Notes under the pieces: generated by a model
Told to the model about the DNA's origin: nothing
Database searches by the model: none
Seen by the model: the letters and a program-made list of their open reading frames with translations, nothing else
Origin: Eubacteriales bacterium
GTDB lineage: Bacteria > Bacillota > Clostridia > Lachnospirales > Lachnospiraceae
Assembly (NCBI GenBank): GCA_030536575.1
Contig: JAUNPS010000008.1
Location: 60,078 to 124,077 of the forward strand
DNA: 64,000 nt
Direction of reading: 5' to 3'
Made by a program: the position numbers and the translations under genes
Shown: piece by piece, positions 52,192 through 61,419 of the stretch
How positions within the stretch are numbered: the stretch's first letter is position 1
Layout: the number at the start of each line of letters is the position of its first letter

Positions 52192-54753
52192 TCACAAATT
52201 CTCATTCCGCAGCGTCTCCACCACATTCATCCCCCTAAGCTTCCTCTGCGCATATCCCATCGTCACCCCCACAATTCCAAACACACCCAAAACCGCAATC
52301 CCCACACTCCCCCACGGCACCGTAAAACCAAACGCAAAATTCCCCTGCAGCACCCGGTAAATCCCATACATCACCGCCAAACTCACCGGCGCCGCAATCA
52401 CCAAAGCCTTCACCCCATAAAAAAGCCCCTCTGCATAAACCATCTTCCGCACACCGCCAGGCGTCATCCCATAAGACACAAACATTGCAAACTCCTTCCT
52501 CCGCAGCGCCATCCCCGTCGAAATCGTATTCATAATATTCGCCAGCGACACCAACGAAATCAGAACCGTAAACCCATACAGAAACACCGAAACCACCATC
52601 AGCCGACTCTGCATATTCCGCCTGCCTGCCCACACATCATTCGTATAGATCTCCATTTTCGAATAATCCTGGCAAATCCGTTCCGCCTCGCGCTCAAGCC
52701 CCTGAATATCCTCCGCCGTATACTGCGCCTCCCCGGAAACAAACGCCTCCTCCTCATCCAGCCCGGCCTTCGCAAGCACCTTCTCTATGCCCGCCGCATT
52801 CGTCACAAAATAAACCGGCTCCGCACTCTCCTGATACTGCATCATAAACGGCGCCCGCACACTCGTAACCGCCGCAGCCGCTATCGGAACACGTTTCTCC
52901 ACATCATACTTCCAAAACGAAAGCTCCTGCCCCGGCGTTACATCCAAAAGCTTCAGATCGGTAAAATTGTGCCCCTCCTTCAGCGTAATGTTGTTTACCA
53001 GAATCAGCGGCGTCTCCGCCTGTTCCAGCTCCTCTTTCGAAAGCCCCGCCTCCTTCAGATACGCCTCATACGCCGCATCATCCAATACCGCGATCCGTGT
53101 CCATACCGTAATATCTTCCTCCTGTCTCCCCATGGAGTCCCAAAATCCCTCTGTCATTTCTTCCTTCCCCAGCAAAAGATACCCAATATCATAGTAATTC
53201 ACCAAAATTCTTGTATCCGCACTCTCCACTTCCAGAAGTTCCCGTTCAAACGCCGGGTCAGCCTCCTGCCCATCCCGATACCACCAGATCACATAATCAT
53301 AAGATAACGGCTCCTGAGCCATCTCATAAGCCTTGCGCACATACAGAGAAAAGGAAGACGCCGCCAGAAACAGCACCACACTAATCACAAGCGAATAAAC
53401 TGTCACCCTATACCGGTGTTTGCTCCTCTTCAGATTCTTTAGTCCAAGCTCCGCTTCAAATCCGAACAACTTCCGGACCATTGAAGGCGTCCGCACATTC
53501 CGCGGCCGGATTTTAATGTCCTGATTCTGTCGGATTGCGTCGATAGGGGCGATTTTCGAAGCCCGTCTTGCCGGAAACCACGCCGAAACAGCCAGCGTAA
53601 TGACCGCAAGCGCCACAACCGCCGCGATTCCTCCCGGCACGATCACCATATGCATTTCAGCCGTTGTCTGAAATACATTCTGAGCCGCGCTCCCAATCAC
53701 CTGAAACGTAATCCAAATCCCCAAAATACCGCACACAATCCCAATCGGAATCGCAATGCACCCGATAATCCCAGCCTCGACAAACACCGAAGCCCGCTTC
53801 TGCTGCCTGGTCGCCCCCACACTGGAAAGCATCCCCAGCATCCGGCTCCGTTCCGAAAGCGAAATCCCGAACGCATTGTGAATCAGGGACACCGACGCAA
53901 TCAGAATAATCGCGCTGATAATCCCAACCACCCCATATACGGTAATCAAAATGCCCCGATCGTAGGTCACACCCATATAAAAAAGCAGCGAACTATTACA
54001 TTCCACTTCCACATTGCCCGCGCTCTGGGCCAGCTCCTCCGCCGCCGCGTACATCTTCCGGCTCGGTTTTTGGTAGGTCACATAAATCTGATACGCTTTG
54101 TCCGGCTCCACTTCCTCTTCCGCCAGGGCAGAATAGGCATGGTAGCACGATCCGGAATATTCCTGCGTGGTAAACGTCCCGACAATCGTATACGTCCGTT
54201 CCCCTTTGACCGTAAAGTCTTCCTCGCTCCAGAAATTATAGAGGTTGCCTTCAATGGTTTCCCCGTCTACTTCCACCGTCCGCACGCCATATTCCAGCGT
54301 CACCACATCGCCGACCTGCCACGCGCCGCCCGTCTTCTCCTGAAATGCCTGATCAATGGCCAGCTCCCCGCTGTTTTCCGGCATCCGCCCTTCCTTCAGC
54401 TCCGCCGTAAGCAGCTCCGGCGTCGAATGCGCCGTCAGATACAGATAGGGCTTTCTGGAGCCTTCCAGTTCTTCCGGCTTTACAAACCCCAGTTGTTCGC
54501 ATACGTCCGCCGTACCTATGCCCTCCGCGTCCGTAATCTTCGCCGTCTCGGACCCTGCCACATCTTTAAACTGCATATGCCATTTTCCGGCATAAACCTT
54601 GACGCTTTCCTGCATCATAGACAGAAACGAGCTGCCGATGATAAAAACCGCCGTCAGCATTGCCACCGAAATGACCGACCCGATCACCGTAACCAGCGTC
54701 CGGCTTTTGTTCTGTTTCATGTACCGCCACGTTAGACTTCGGATAAGCTTCAT
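52192..54753 (-). CDS. ABC transporter permease, FtsX/MacB type
   Basis: An 853-residue membrane protein with the layout of peptide/lipid exporters: a first membrane segment (residues about 18-42, TLVTVIGSVISVAMLTAVFI), a large extracytoplasmic domain, a first FtsX block of three segments with HNAFGISLSERSRMLGMLSS near residue 290, another single segment after the FGFEAELGLKNLKRSKHRYR linker, a second extracytoplasmic domain, and a second FtsX block near the end (NTISTGMALRRKEFAMFVSYGM). It overlaps the ATPase gene by 4 bp. It should act with that ATPase, possibly in resistance to cell-envelope peptides, as judged from the linked two-component system. Confidence 0.9.
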   Translation of the reverse strand: MKLIRSLTWRYMKQNKSRTLVTVIGSVISVAMLTAVFIIGSSFLSMMQESVKVYAGKWHMQFKDVAGSETAKITDAEGIGTADVCEQLGFVKPEELEGSRKPYLYLTAHSTPELLTAELKEGRMPENSGELAIDQAFQEKTGGAWQVGDVVTLEYGVRTVEVDGETIEGNLYNFWSEEDFTVKGERTYTIVGTFTTQEYSGSCYHAYSALAEEEVEPDKAYQIYVTYQKPSRKMYAAAEELAQSAGNVEVECNSSLLFYMGVTYDRGILITVYGVVGIISAIILIASVSLIHNAFGISLSERSRMLGMLSSVGATRQQKRASVFVEAGIIGCIAIPIGIVCGILGIWITFQVIGSAAQNVFQTTAEMHMVIVPGGIAAVVALAVITLAVSAWFPARRASKIAPIDAIRQNQDIKIRPRNVRTPSMVRKLFGFEAELGLKNLKRSKHRYRVTVYSLVISVVLFLAASSFSLYVRKAYEMAQEPLSYDYVIWWYRDGQEADPAFERELLEVESADTRILVNYYDIGYLLLGKEEMTEGFWDSMGRQEEDITVWTRIAVLDDAAYEAYLKEAGLSKEELEQAETPLILVNNITLKEGHNFTDLKLLDVTPGQELSFWKYDVEKRVPIAAAAVTSVRAPFMMQYQESAEPVYFVTNAAGIEKVLAKAGLDEEEAFVSGEAQYTAEDIQGLEREAERICQDYSKMEIYTNDVWAGRRNMQSRLMVVSVFLYGFTVLISLVSLANIMNTISTGMALRRKEFAMFVSYGMTPGGVRKMVYAEGLFYGVKALVIAAPVSLAVMYGIYRVLQGNFAFGFTVPWGSVGIAVLGVFGIVGVTMGYAQRKLRGMNVVETLRNENL

Positions 54754-55433
54754 CTGCGCATCACCTCGTCTCTCGCGATTTTTCCGTCCTGGATGGACAG
54801 AATGCGGTCGGCCTGGAGGGCAATGTTTTCGTCGTGGGTAATGAGCACCAGAGTCTGGTTCAGTTCCCGGTGAAATTGCTTCAAAAGACTGATAATTTCG
54901 GCACTGTTAAAGCTGTCCAGATTCCCGGTCGGCTCATCTGCCAAAACAATGGCCGGATTATTCATCAGCGCCCTGCCGATCGAAACCCGCTGCTGCTGCC
55001 CGCCGGACAGTTGGTTCGGCAGATGGTTCAGCCGCTTTTCCAGCCCCAGCCGCTTCACAAGAAAATCAAAATGCTGCTCATTCACTTTCCGGCCATCCAG
55101 AAGCAGGGGCAATGTCAGATTTTCCCTCACATTCAGCACCGGAATCAGGTTATAAAACTGGTAGATCAGGCCGATCTGGCGGCGGCGGAAAATGGCCAGC
55201 GCCGTCTCATTCATTGCATAAATATCCGTCTGATCCACCCAGACCTTCCCGGATGTCGGCGTATCCACTCCCCCTAAAATGTGCAGGAGCGTGGACTTTC
55301 CCGAACCGGAAGGCCCGATGATCGCCACAAATTCTCCTTTTTCTACGGAAAAGGACACATCGTCCAGGGCTCTTACTGCGGCGTTTCCTTTTCCATATAT
55401 TTTTGACAGGTGTTCAACTCTTAAAATTTCCAT
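54750..55433 (-). CDS. ABC transporter ATP-binding protein, MacB/LolD type
   Basis: A 227-residue ATPase. Start at 55433 follows GGGAGG. Walker A GPSGSGKSTLLHILGG (about 37-52), Q-loop region LIYQFYNLIPVLNVRENLTL, signature LSGGQQQRVSIGRALMNNP, Walker B IVLADEPTGNLDSFNSAEII and switch LVLITHDENIA are all intact. This is the class that powers FtsX-type permeases; the partner is encoded next. The kinase gene ends 85 bp upstream. Confidence 0.95.
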   Translation of the reverse strand: MEILRVEHLSKIYGKGNAAVRALDDVSFSVEKGEFVAIIGPSGSGKSTLLHILGGVDTPTSGKVWVDQTDIYAMNETALAIFRRRQIGLIYQFYNLIPVLNVRENLTLPLLLDGRKVNEQHFDFLVKRLGLEKRLNHLPNQLSGGQQQRVSIGRALMNNPAIVLADEPTGNLDSFNSAEIISLLKQFHRELNQTLVLITHDENIALQADRILSIQDGKIARDEVMRR

Positions 55434-55518
55434 GGAAAACCTCCCTTTTGTTTTCTTTTCTTTAGAATACCTGTCGAACATGACAGCTTCGTGACAGGAT
55501 TTCTTACAATTTTGTCAC

Positions 55519-56520
55519 TCAGACTGTCTGATTGTAGAATGTCACGGTGAAGGCAGTTCCCGCGCCCGCTTCGCTCTCCACGCTCACATCCGCTTTCTGT
55601 CCATTCAGAATTGTTTTCGCCATGGCAAGGCCGATGCCGACGCTGTCCGGCCCCGCATTTTTTCCTTTATAAAACCGTTCGAAAATGTGCGGTAAATCTT
55701 CTTTGGAAATCCCTTCCCCGTCGTCTGAAATCACAAGCCTTGTGTAAAGCGGCGTATTTGTACACGTAATGCGTACTGTTCCGCCCTCTCCCGTATGTTC
55801 CACGCAATTTTTCACAATATTCAATATCGCTTCCCCCGTCCAGTTCCGATCCGTCTCAATCCGCAGTTCTTCCTGACAATGAATCTCCAGCGTCTGGCCC
55901 TTTAACTCCGCCGGAATCCGTAAGGGTTCTATGACCTGATTCAGCCATTTTTTTACCGGAACCTGCTCTTTTTTGAATTGGACGGCCTGGGCGTCGATTT
56001 TGGACATTTTTAATAAAGAAGAAACGAGCCATTCAATGCGTTTTAGCTGATTCAGGATATTGTTCAAAAAGGTTTCCCGCTTTTCCTCCGGCAGGTCTGG
56101 GCTGCTTAACAGGTCAGTCATGACGAACATGGAGGTCAGCGGGGTTTTCAGTTGATGGGAAATGTTGGACATGGTGTCTGCTAAGTATTGCTTGTCTTTT
56201 TTCAGAAGGGCGGACTGCTCCGAAAGCGTCAGCGTTACTTTATAAATGTCATTTTTCAGGATGCTCAGTTCACCTTCCCGGTTGTCCCGGATATCCATGC
56301 AGGGCAGGCCGGTATAAACGCTGGCCAGATATTCCGACAAATCCGCAATGTCCTGATAGCGTTTCCTGGTAAACAGGTAAAAGCTGCCGGTCAGAAGCAG
56401 AAAAAAGGCCGCCCCTGCGATTCCTGCCGCAGGCGCAATTCTCCATAAAACGCAGACGCCAGCCACGCCTATCACGCCCGCGAGCGTCATAAATTTCCAA
56501 AATTCTTTATTTTTTATCAT
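55519..56520 (-). CDS. Sensor histidine kinase with two closely spaced membrane segments
   Basis: A 333-residue kinase. Two membrane segments at about residues 10-29 and 31-48 are separated by only a few residues, so there is almost no external sensor; this resembles intramembrane-sensing kinases. The phosphoacceptor His is in MSNISHQLKTPLTSMFVMTD, and NIVKNCVEH, DDGEGISKED and GIGLAMAKTI make the ATP-binding domain. ATG at 56520 is preferred to 56529 because GGGTGG lies just upstream; the start overlaps the regulator's end by 14 bp. It probably detects envelope stress together with the adjacent transporter. Confidence 0.9.
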   Translation of the reverse strand: MIKNKEFWKFMTLAGVIGVAGVCVLWRIAPAAGIAGAAFFLLLTGSFYLFTRKRYQDIADLSEYLASVYTGLPCMDIRDNREGELSILKNDIYKVTLTLSEQSALLKKDKQYLADTMSNISHQLKTPLTSMFVMTDLLSSPDLPEEKRETFLNNILNQLKRIEWLVSSLLKMSKIDAQAVQFKKEQVPVKKWLNQVIEPLRIPAELKGQTLEIHCQEELRIETDRNWTGEAILNIVKNCVEHTGEGGTVRITCTNTPLYTRLVISDDGEGISKEDLPHIFERFYKGKNAGPDSVGIGLAMAKTILNGQKADVSVESEAGAGTAFTVTFYNQTV

Positions 56521-57196
56521 GTGCACCACCCATTCGATAGCCCAGGCCTCTCACCGTTTCGATGACGGAAGACGTCTGGCCTTCCGGTTCCAGTTTTTCT
56601 CGCAGGCGTTTGATGTAGACGGACAGGGTATTGTCGTTGATAAAGCTGCCGTCCACGTCCCAGATGCCTTCCAGAAGCTGGTTCCTGCTCAGAACCTGGC
56701 CCGGATGGCTGGCGAAAACCAGGAGCAGGCGGTATTCCATGGCGGTCAGGAAAATTTCCTGGCTGCCGCGGAAGACCTTGGCTTGTTTGACATTGATGGT
56801 AATGTCGCCGATGGTCAGCAGGTCGCTTCCGCCGTCTTTCCGGTAATGGCGCAGGGCGGATTTCATGCGGCTTAACAGTTCGCGGAAGCGGAAGGGTTTG
56901 GTGATGTAGTCGTCTGCGCCCATGTCCAGGCCGCGCACGACGTTGACTTCGTCGTCGCAGGCGGTGAGGAAGAGGACGGGGGCGGCTTGTTTGGCTTTGA
57001 TATATTCGCAGAGTTCGTAGCCGCTGCCGTCGGGGAGGGTCAGATCCAGGAGGTAGATGTCAAAGGTTTGGCGGGCCAGGGTTTCCAGGGATTCCTGGAG
57101 GTTTTGGCAGATGCGGACGTCGTAGCCTTCGGCCAGGAGGGAGTATTGGAGGCCTTCGGCTATGGTGCGGTCATCTTCGGCAAGGAATACTTTCAT
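56507..57196 (-). CDS. OmpR-family response regulator
   Basis: A 229-residue regulator. Start at 57196 follows AAGGAG; the open frame far upstream is not coding. The receiver has Glu7-Asp8-Asp9, phosphoacceptor Asp51 in LLDLTLPDGSGY and Lys in DYITKPFRFREL. The winged-helix domain (about 130-225) has ILLTAMEYRLLLVF-like (EIFLTAMEYRLLLVFASHPG) and NTLSVYIKRLREKLEPEGQT with ETVRGLGYRM at the end. It is first in a regulator-kinase-ATPase-permease operon and probably activates the ABC genes downstream. Confidence 0.93.
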   Translation of the reverse strand: MKVFLAEDDRTIAEGLQYSLLAEGYDVRICQNLQESLETLARQTFDIYLLDLTLPDGSGYELCEYIKAKQAAPVLFLTACDDEVNVVRGLDMGADDYITKPFRFRELLSRMKSALRHYRKDGGSDLLTIGDITINVKQAKVFRGSQEIFLTAMEYRLLLVFASHPGQVLSRNQLLEGIWDVDGSFINDNTLSVYIKRLREKLEPEGQTSSVIETVRGLGYRMGGAHDKK

Positions 57197-57373
57197 GGGG
57201 TTCTCCTTATAATATGTTTGATTTCTTTTATTATATTTCCTGGGGCGGAAAGCTGCAAGGTTTATCTGGCGGCGCGCGGGCGGGTATTCTGGTAGAGGAG
57301 GCGCTTTCTGCGCATGACGGGCTGGACCGGCTGTTCGGCGCAAATTTGCGGCCGGACATTTTTGAAAAAGGGG

Positions 57374-57425
57374 TTGACAGATACCCCCACAGGGTATATA
57401 CTCTAAGCATACCCCATCGGGGTAT
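57374..57425 (+). promoter_or_regulatory. copA promoter with two CsoR-type operators
   Basis: TTGACA (57374-57379), 17 bp, TATACT (57397-57402). One 17-bp inverted repeat ATACCCCCACAGGGTAT (57381-57397) fills the spacer and a second, ATACCCCATCGGGGTAT (57409-57425), covers the start of transcription. Both match the TACCCC...GGGGTA form of CsoR copper-repressor sites. Confidence 0.85.
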
Positions 57426-57463
57426 ATAATTTTTACAAAATTACGAAGACAGGAGGTCTTTCG

Positions 57464-59989
57464 ATGGAACAATATACCGTCACAGGCATGAGCTGCGCCG
57501 CCTGCAGCACCCGCGTAGAAAAAGCAGTCTCCCACGTTCCGGGCGTTACATCCTGCTCAGTCAGCCTCTTAACCAACTCCATGGGCGTGGAAGGAACCGC
57601 CTCCCCCCAGGAAATCATTGCCGCAGTCCAGAACGCCGGCTACGGCGCATCCCCGAAACATGCGGCCGCCGAAAAAGGCACATCCGCCCCTTCCGCCGGA
57701 GAAGAACTGCTGGCGGATCACGAAACCCCGGTACTGAAGCGCCGCCTGTTCTCTTCCCTGGGCTTCCTCATTGTCCTGATGTACATTTCCATGGGACATA
57801 CGATGTGGGGCTGGCCCCTTCCGTCTTTTTATGACGGCAACCACATTGCAGTAGGGTTGACGGAACTCCTTCTGACTGTTATCATCATGGTGATTAACCA
57901 GAAATTTTTCATCAGCGGCTTCAAAAGCCTGTGGCACAAAGCCCCGAACATGGACACCCTGGTCGCCCTCGGTTCCTCGGCCGCTTTCATCTACAGTACC
58001 TATGCCCTGTTCGCCATGACCTACGCCCAGGTACACGGAGATTCCGAGGCCGTCATGTCCTACATGCATGAATTTTACTTCGAATCCGCGGCCATGATCC
58101 TGACCCTGATCACCGTCGGCAAGATGCTGGAAGCCCGCTCCAAGGGCAAGACCACCGACGCCCTGAAAGGCCTGATGAAACTGGCCCCCAAAACCGCCAC
58201 CATCCTGAAAAACGGCGTCGAAACCACCGTTCCCATCGAACAGGTGAAAAAAGGCGACCTCTTCGTCGTCCGTCCCGGCGAAAACATCCCTGTAGACGGC
58301 TTCGTCCTGGAGGGGAACAGCGCGGTCAATGAATCCGCCCTGACCGGCGAAAGCATCCCGGTAGATAAAGCCGCCGGCGACCCGGTTTCCGCCGCCACGG
58401 TGAATCAGTCCGGTTTCCTCAAATGCGAGGCTTCCCGCGTTGGAGAGGATACCACGCTTTCCCAGATCATTCAGATGGTCAGCGATGCGGCGGCGACGAA
58501 AGCGCCGATTGCAAAAATTGCGGATAAAGTTTCCGGAGTTTTCGTTCCGACGGTCATTACGATTGCAATTATTACGATCATTGGATGGCTCCTTGCCGGG
58601 GAGACGATCGGTTTCGCGTTAGCCCGCGGGATTTCCGTTCTGGTAATCAGCTGCCCCTGTGCGCTTGGACTTGCGACACCGGTTGCGATCATGGTTGGAA
58701 ATGGCCTTGGCGCGAAAAACGGCATTTTATTTAAGACCGCTGTTTCCCTGGAAGAAGCAGGGAAAGTGCAGATTGTTGCGCTGGATAAAACGGGCACCAT
58801 CACTTCCGGCGAACCGAAGGTCACGGACATTCTCCCGGCCTCCGGCATCAGCGAAACGGAGCTTCTCACCCTCGCCTACGCCCTGGAGCAAAAGAGCGAA
58901 CATCCGCTGGCGAAGGCCATTCTGCAAAAAGCGGAAGAAGCGAATCTTCACCCGGAAGAAGTCACCGATTTCCAGGCCCTTCCCGGCAACGGCCTGACCG
59001 CCGTCTGGAAAGGTTCCACATTAAACGGCGGAAATTATCAGTTTATCCACAAACAGACGGACATTTCCCCAGCAATGCGGGCACAGTCCGAACGCCTTGC
59101 GGAAGAAGGCAAGACCCCTCTGTTTTTCAGCAAAGACGGGAAACTGGCAGGAATCATTGCTGTCGCAGACGTGATAAAAGAAGACAGTCCCCAGGCAGTC
59201 CGCGAGATGCAGAATATGGGCATCCACGTGGTTATGCTCACGGGTGATAATGAGCGCACCGCGAAGGCCATTGGGAAACAGGCCGGCGTGGACGAGGTTA
59301 TTGCAGGCGTTTTACCCGACGGAAAAGAGAGTGTCATTCGCTCCCTGAAAAAGAAGGGCAAGGTTGCGATGGTCGGCGACGGGATTAATGATGCTCCGGC
59401 ACTTACCCGCGCGGATATCGGGATTGCCATCGGCGCCGGTACGGATGTGGCGATTGACGCTGCGGATGTGGTGCTGATGAAGAGCCGGCTGAGTGATGTA
59501 CCTGCGGCGATTCGCTTAAGCCGCGCGACCCTGCGCAATATTCATCAAAATCTGTTCTGGGCTTTTGCCTATAATGTCATCGGGATCCCGCTGGCTGCCG
59601 GAGTTTTTATCTCCCTCCTGGGCTGGAAGCTGAATCCGATGTTTGGGGCTGCCGCTATGAGCTTATCCAGCTTCTGCGTGGTGACGAACGCGCTGCGGCT
59701 GAATTTGTTCGATATTCGAAGTACCAAAGGAGATAAGAAGCGAAAACAAAAACCGATTTCGATTGAGGAGGAAAAAACAATGACAAAGACGATGAAAATT
59801 GAAGGTATGATGTGTGGACACTGTGAAGCTGCTGTAAAGAAGGCGCTGGAAGCGCTGGACGGCGTGAGTGAGGCGGTTGTGAGCCATGAGGCTGGAACGG
59901 CGGTTGTGACGCTGGAGGGAGAGGTTTCGGATGAGACGCTGAAGGCGGCCGTTGAGGCGAAGGATTATACGGTGGTGTCTGTTCAATAA
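57464..59989 (+). CDS. copA: Copper-exporting P1B-type ATPase with N- and C-terminal HMA domains
   Basis: An 841-residue Cu+ pump. An N-terminal heavy-metal-associated domain has GMSCAACS (Cys11, Cys14). Eight membrane segments follow, with the metal-gating Cys397-Pro-Cys399. ALTGESIPV is the actuator loop, Asp441 in [10 protein letters not shown] is phosphorylated, and SEHPLA and [11 protein letters not shown] complete the ATP-binding parts. Unusually, the pump is followed in frame by a basic linker and a second HMA domain (residues 773-841) with GMMCGHC. That part has its own SD-ATG and may also be made separately as a chaperone. Transcription is controlled by CsoR-like operators. RBS AGGAGG. 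Confidence 0.95.
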   Translation: MEQYTVTGMSCAACSTRVEKAVSHVPGVTSCSVSLLTNSMGVEGTASPQEIIAAVQNAGYGASPKHAAAEKGTSAPSAGEELLADHETPVLKRRLFSSLGFLIVLMYISMGHTMWGWPLPSFYDGNHIAVGLTELLLTVIIMVINQKFFISGFKSLWHKAPNMDTLVALGSSAAFIYSTYALFAMTYAQVHGDSEAVMSYMHEFYFESAAMILTLITVGKMLEARSKGKTTDALKGLMKLAPKTATILKNGVETTVPIEQVKKGDLFVVRPGENIPVDGFVLEGNSAVNESALTGESIPVDKAAGDPVSAATVNQSGFLKCEASRVGEDTTLSQIIQMVSDAAATKAPIAKIADKVSGVFVPTVITIAIITIIGWLLAGETIGFALARGISVLVISCPCALGLATPVAIMVGNGLGAKNGILFKTAVSLEEAGKVQIVALDKTGTITSGEPKVTDILPASGISETELLTLAYALEQKSEHPLAKAILQKAEEANLHPEEVTDFQALPGNGLTAVWKGSTLNGGNYQFIHKQTDISPAMRAQSERLAEEGKTPLFFSKDGKLAGIIAVADVIKEDSPQAVREMQNMGIHVVMLTGDNERTAKAIGKQAGVDEVIAGVLPDGKESVIRSLKKKGKVAMVGDGINDAPALTRADIGIAIGAGTDVAIDAADVVLMKSRLSDVPAAIRLSRATLRNIHQNLFWAFAYNVIGIPLAAGVFISLLGWKLNPMFGAAAMSLSSFCVVTNALRLNLFDIRSTKGDKKRKQKPISIEEEKTMTKTMKIEGMMCGHCEAAVKKALEALDGVSEAVVSHEAGTAVVTLEGEVSDETLKAAVEAKDYTVVSVQ
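59780..59989 (+). CDS. copZ: Possible internal CopZ-like copper chaperone (in-frame start inside copA)
   Basis: The ATG at 59780 (codon 773 of copA) is preceded by GAGGAGG at 8-nt spacing, as good as any RBS in the window. From there 69 residues encode a complete HMA fold starting [20 protein letters not shown] and ending KDYTVVSVQ, the size of CopZ. So the frame may give both a fused domain and a free chaperone. It could also be that two formerly separate genes fused by loss of a stop. Not proven by sequence. Confidence 0.5.
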   Translation: MTKTMKIEGMMCGHCEAAVKKALEALDGVSEAVVSHEAGTAVVTLEGEVSDETLKAAVEAKDYTVVSVQ

Positions 59990-60266
59990 ATGACGCTGTA
60001 CTCGTACCAAGTCTAAAATATTCGGGCCGGTGTTGGCTTTCGGGTATATTTTGCGCTGGTTTGTACAGCGTTCGCCCCGATGCCATGCTGGCCCTTGGCT
60101 ATGTTTCGGACAGGCTGAACATGCTCTGGCATCACACTCGCCCCGGTGCAATATTCGCCCCTGACCGTGTCCCACGCCAATTTGATTCATCCAAATGCTC
60201 GCCTGGCTCGCGGCTAACTCGGCTCCAATTTTCCGGCTCCGCTTCAGCCAGGCCGAATCATTTTAA
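59990..60266. other. Intergenic region without recognisable gene
   Basis: About 280 bp between copA and the terminator. Open frames exist on both strands but none has an RBS or a recognisable product; base composition is GC-rich with short repeats such as GGCC and TTCG. I see no RNA gene in it. Confidence 0.5.
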
Positions 60267-60305
60267 AAACCTCTATGCAAACTTCCATCCGCATAGAGGT
60301 TTCTT
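60267..60305. terminator. Bidirectional terminator between copA and the ECF gene
   Basis: AAACCTCTATGC pairs with GCATAGAGGTTT around a 12-nt loop, with T-rich tails (TTCTTCTTT on plus, TTTAAAATG on minus). It serves the convergent genes. Confidence 0.8.
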
Positions 60306-60307
60306 CT

Positions 60308-60919
60308 TTACGCTGCTTTCTTCACCGAACCCACATGAACCGTCAGCCCTGCTTTATTCAATGCAGGCCGTAATACATTATAAATCAAAGCCACCAGAAT
60401 CGTAGACACGACCGCATTTACAAACGTCGTCATACTGCTCCACTTCGCCAGCACACTCGCCATCTCCTGCGGCTGCCCCAGTACCCACATTTTATAAAAA
60501 TACCCCACAATGGGATCCGCAATCACATTAAATCCCAATCCCGCAATGGAAGCAATCACGCTCCATTTCAGCACATACTTCTTATCCGTACTCTCCGTAA
60601 TATGCGCAATCCGATGCGCCACCAGCCCGGTAATCAGCCCAATGCACAGCTTCAGCACAAATGTCTTCGGCGCCACCGTCACATAAACCGGATCCAGCAA
60701 ATCCCCAATCGTCATCCCCACAGCTCCCGCAAGGCCGCCATAGCCGCCCCCTAACAGCAGCGCAGCCAGAACGCAAAACGCATTTCCAATATGGATTGAC
60801 GTCGCATCACCGCCCGGCATCGGGATCTTAATCTGCAAAAAGGTAAAAGATACATAGCACAGCGCAGCCAAAAGCGCGGTCTGCGCAAGTTTCATAACAG
60901 TTTCATTTCTTCTTTCCAT
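60308..60919 (-). CDS. ECF transporter S component (vitamin/cofactor uptake)
   Basis: A 203-residue membrane protein with six hydrophobic segments and the ECF S-component pattern: KLAQTALLAALCYVSFTFLQ at the start, then GNAFCVLAALLLGGGYGGLA with the Gly-rich motif used for docking on the shared EcfAAT module, and DLLDPVYVTVAPKTFVLKLC. The start at 60919 has AGAGGTGA at 7-nt spacing. The ligand is not evident; the energising genes are not in the window. The promoter region carries five CCAGT/ACTGG motifs that look like a regulator-binding array. Confidence 0.85.
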   Translation of the reverse strand: MERRNETVMKLAQTALLAALCYVSFTFLQIKIPMPGGDATSIHIGNAFCVLAALLLGGGYGGLAGAVGMTIGDLLDPVYVTVAPKTFVLKLCIGLITGLVAHRIAHITESTDKKYVLKWSVIASIAGLGFNVIADPIVGYFYKMWVLGQPQEMASVLAKWSSMTTFVNAVVSTILVALIYNVLRPALNKAGLTVHVGSVKKAA

Positions 60920-60968
60920 AACCTGTCACCTCTCTAATGTTTTTTGGAATATGGCTATGGTAGCACTC

Positions 60969-61027
60969 AACTGGCTATTTTTGTATATCCAGTTTCAAAC
61001 TTTTTAACCAGTCCAGTTTGGCACTGG
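60969..61027 (-). promoter_or_regulatory. Array of five CCAGT/ACTGG motifs upstream of the ECF gene
   Basis: Plus-strand positions: AACTGG 60969, CCAGTT 60989, CCAGT 61008, CCAGTTT 61013, ACTGG 61023. Two of them form inverted repeats. They lie 50-110 bp before the start codon. Regularly repeated half-sites like this fit a repressor or activator for cofactor uptake; the regulator is unknown. Confidence 0.5.
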
Positions 61028-61042
61028 CACAACGTTCGATAA

Positions 61043-61363
61043 TTAACTCGACTTTCCGTGCAGTTTTATCCGCTCGTTATACACTTTTTCGGGCGCCACG
61101 TACTGGTTTATGATGTCGCCCTTTTGCCCGTCATAAATGACTTTCACTCTGACGTCTAAAAACACGTTTGCTTCTGCATGAAAGAGCATATGATGGAGTT
61201 CTGTTTCTTCCATGGACTCCAGGGCATCTTTTGATAGCCCGTGGACCGAAGCCGCTTTCACAACTCTGGCGACTGTATTTCTGGATACAAGCAGGGTACT
61301 GGAAATACGCCGCTGGCTATATCCATCCTGAAGCATTTGTAAAATTTGTTTCTCTTTGGACAT
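61043..61363 (-). pseudogene. IS21-family transposase (IstA-like), N-terminal fragment
   Basis: 106 codons after GGAGGACA. The first 45 residues are an HTH of IstA type (KQILQMLQDGYSQRRISSTL, LVSRNTVARVVKAA). The DDE catalytic core that should follow is absent; after about residue 70 the sequence (VKVIYDGQKGDIINQYVAPE) is not one I can place. No IstB ATPase gene follows. A truncated IS remnant. Confidence 0.65.
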
Positions 61364-61419
61364 TCGATTGTCCTCCTCTCAAAGTATTATGGATTCATCC
61401 GTAAAAATATTGTATTGCT

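Noticed and set aside
52147-53307. Long plus-strand open frame opposite the FtsX-type permease
   Set aside because: Extremely rich in Arg, His and Pro from the reverse of C-rich codons; no RBS and no family.
57214-57373. Possible gene remnant between the response regulator and copA (reads EEALSAHDGLDRLFGANLRP)
   Set aside because: The peptide looks protein-like but there is no start, RBS or family I can name; it could be chance in a GC-rich stretch.
59663-60190. Minus-strand ORFs over the copA end and the following gap
   Set aside because: Antisense to the HMA domain, no RBS, no domain; the gap shows no other coding signal.
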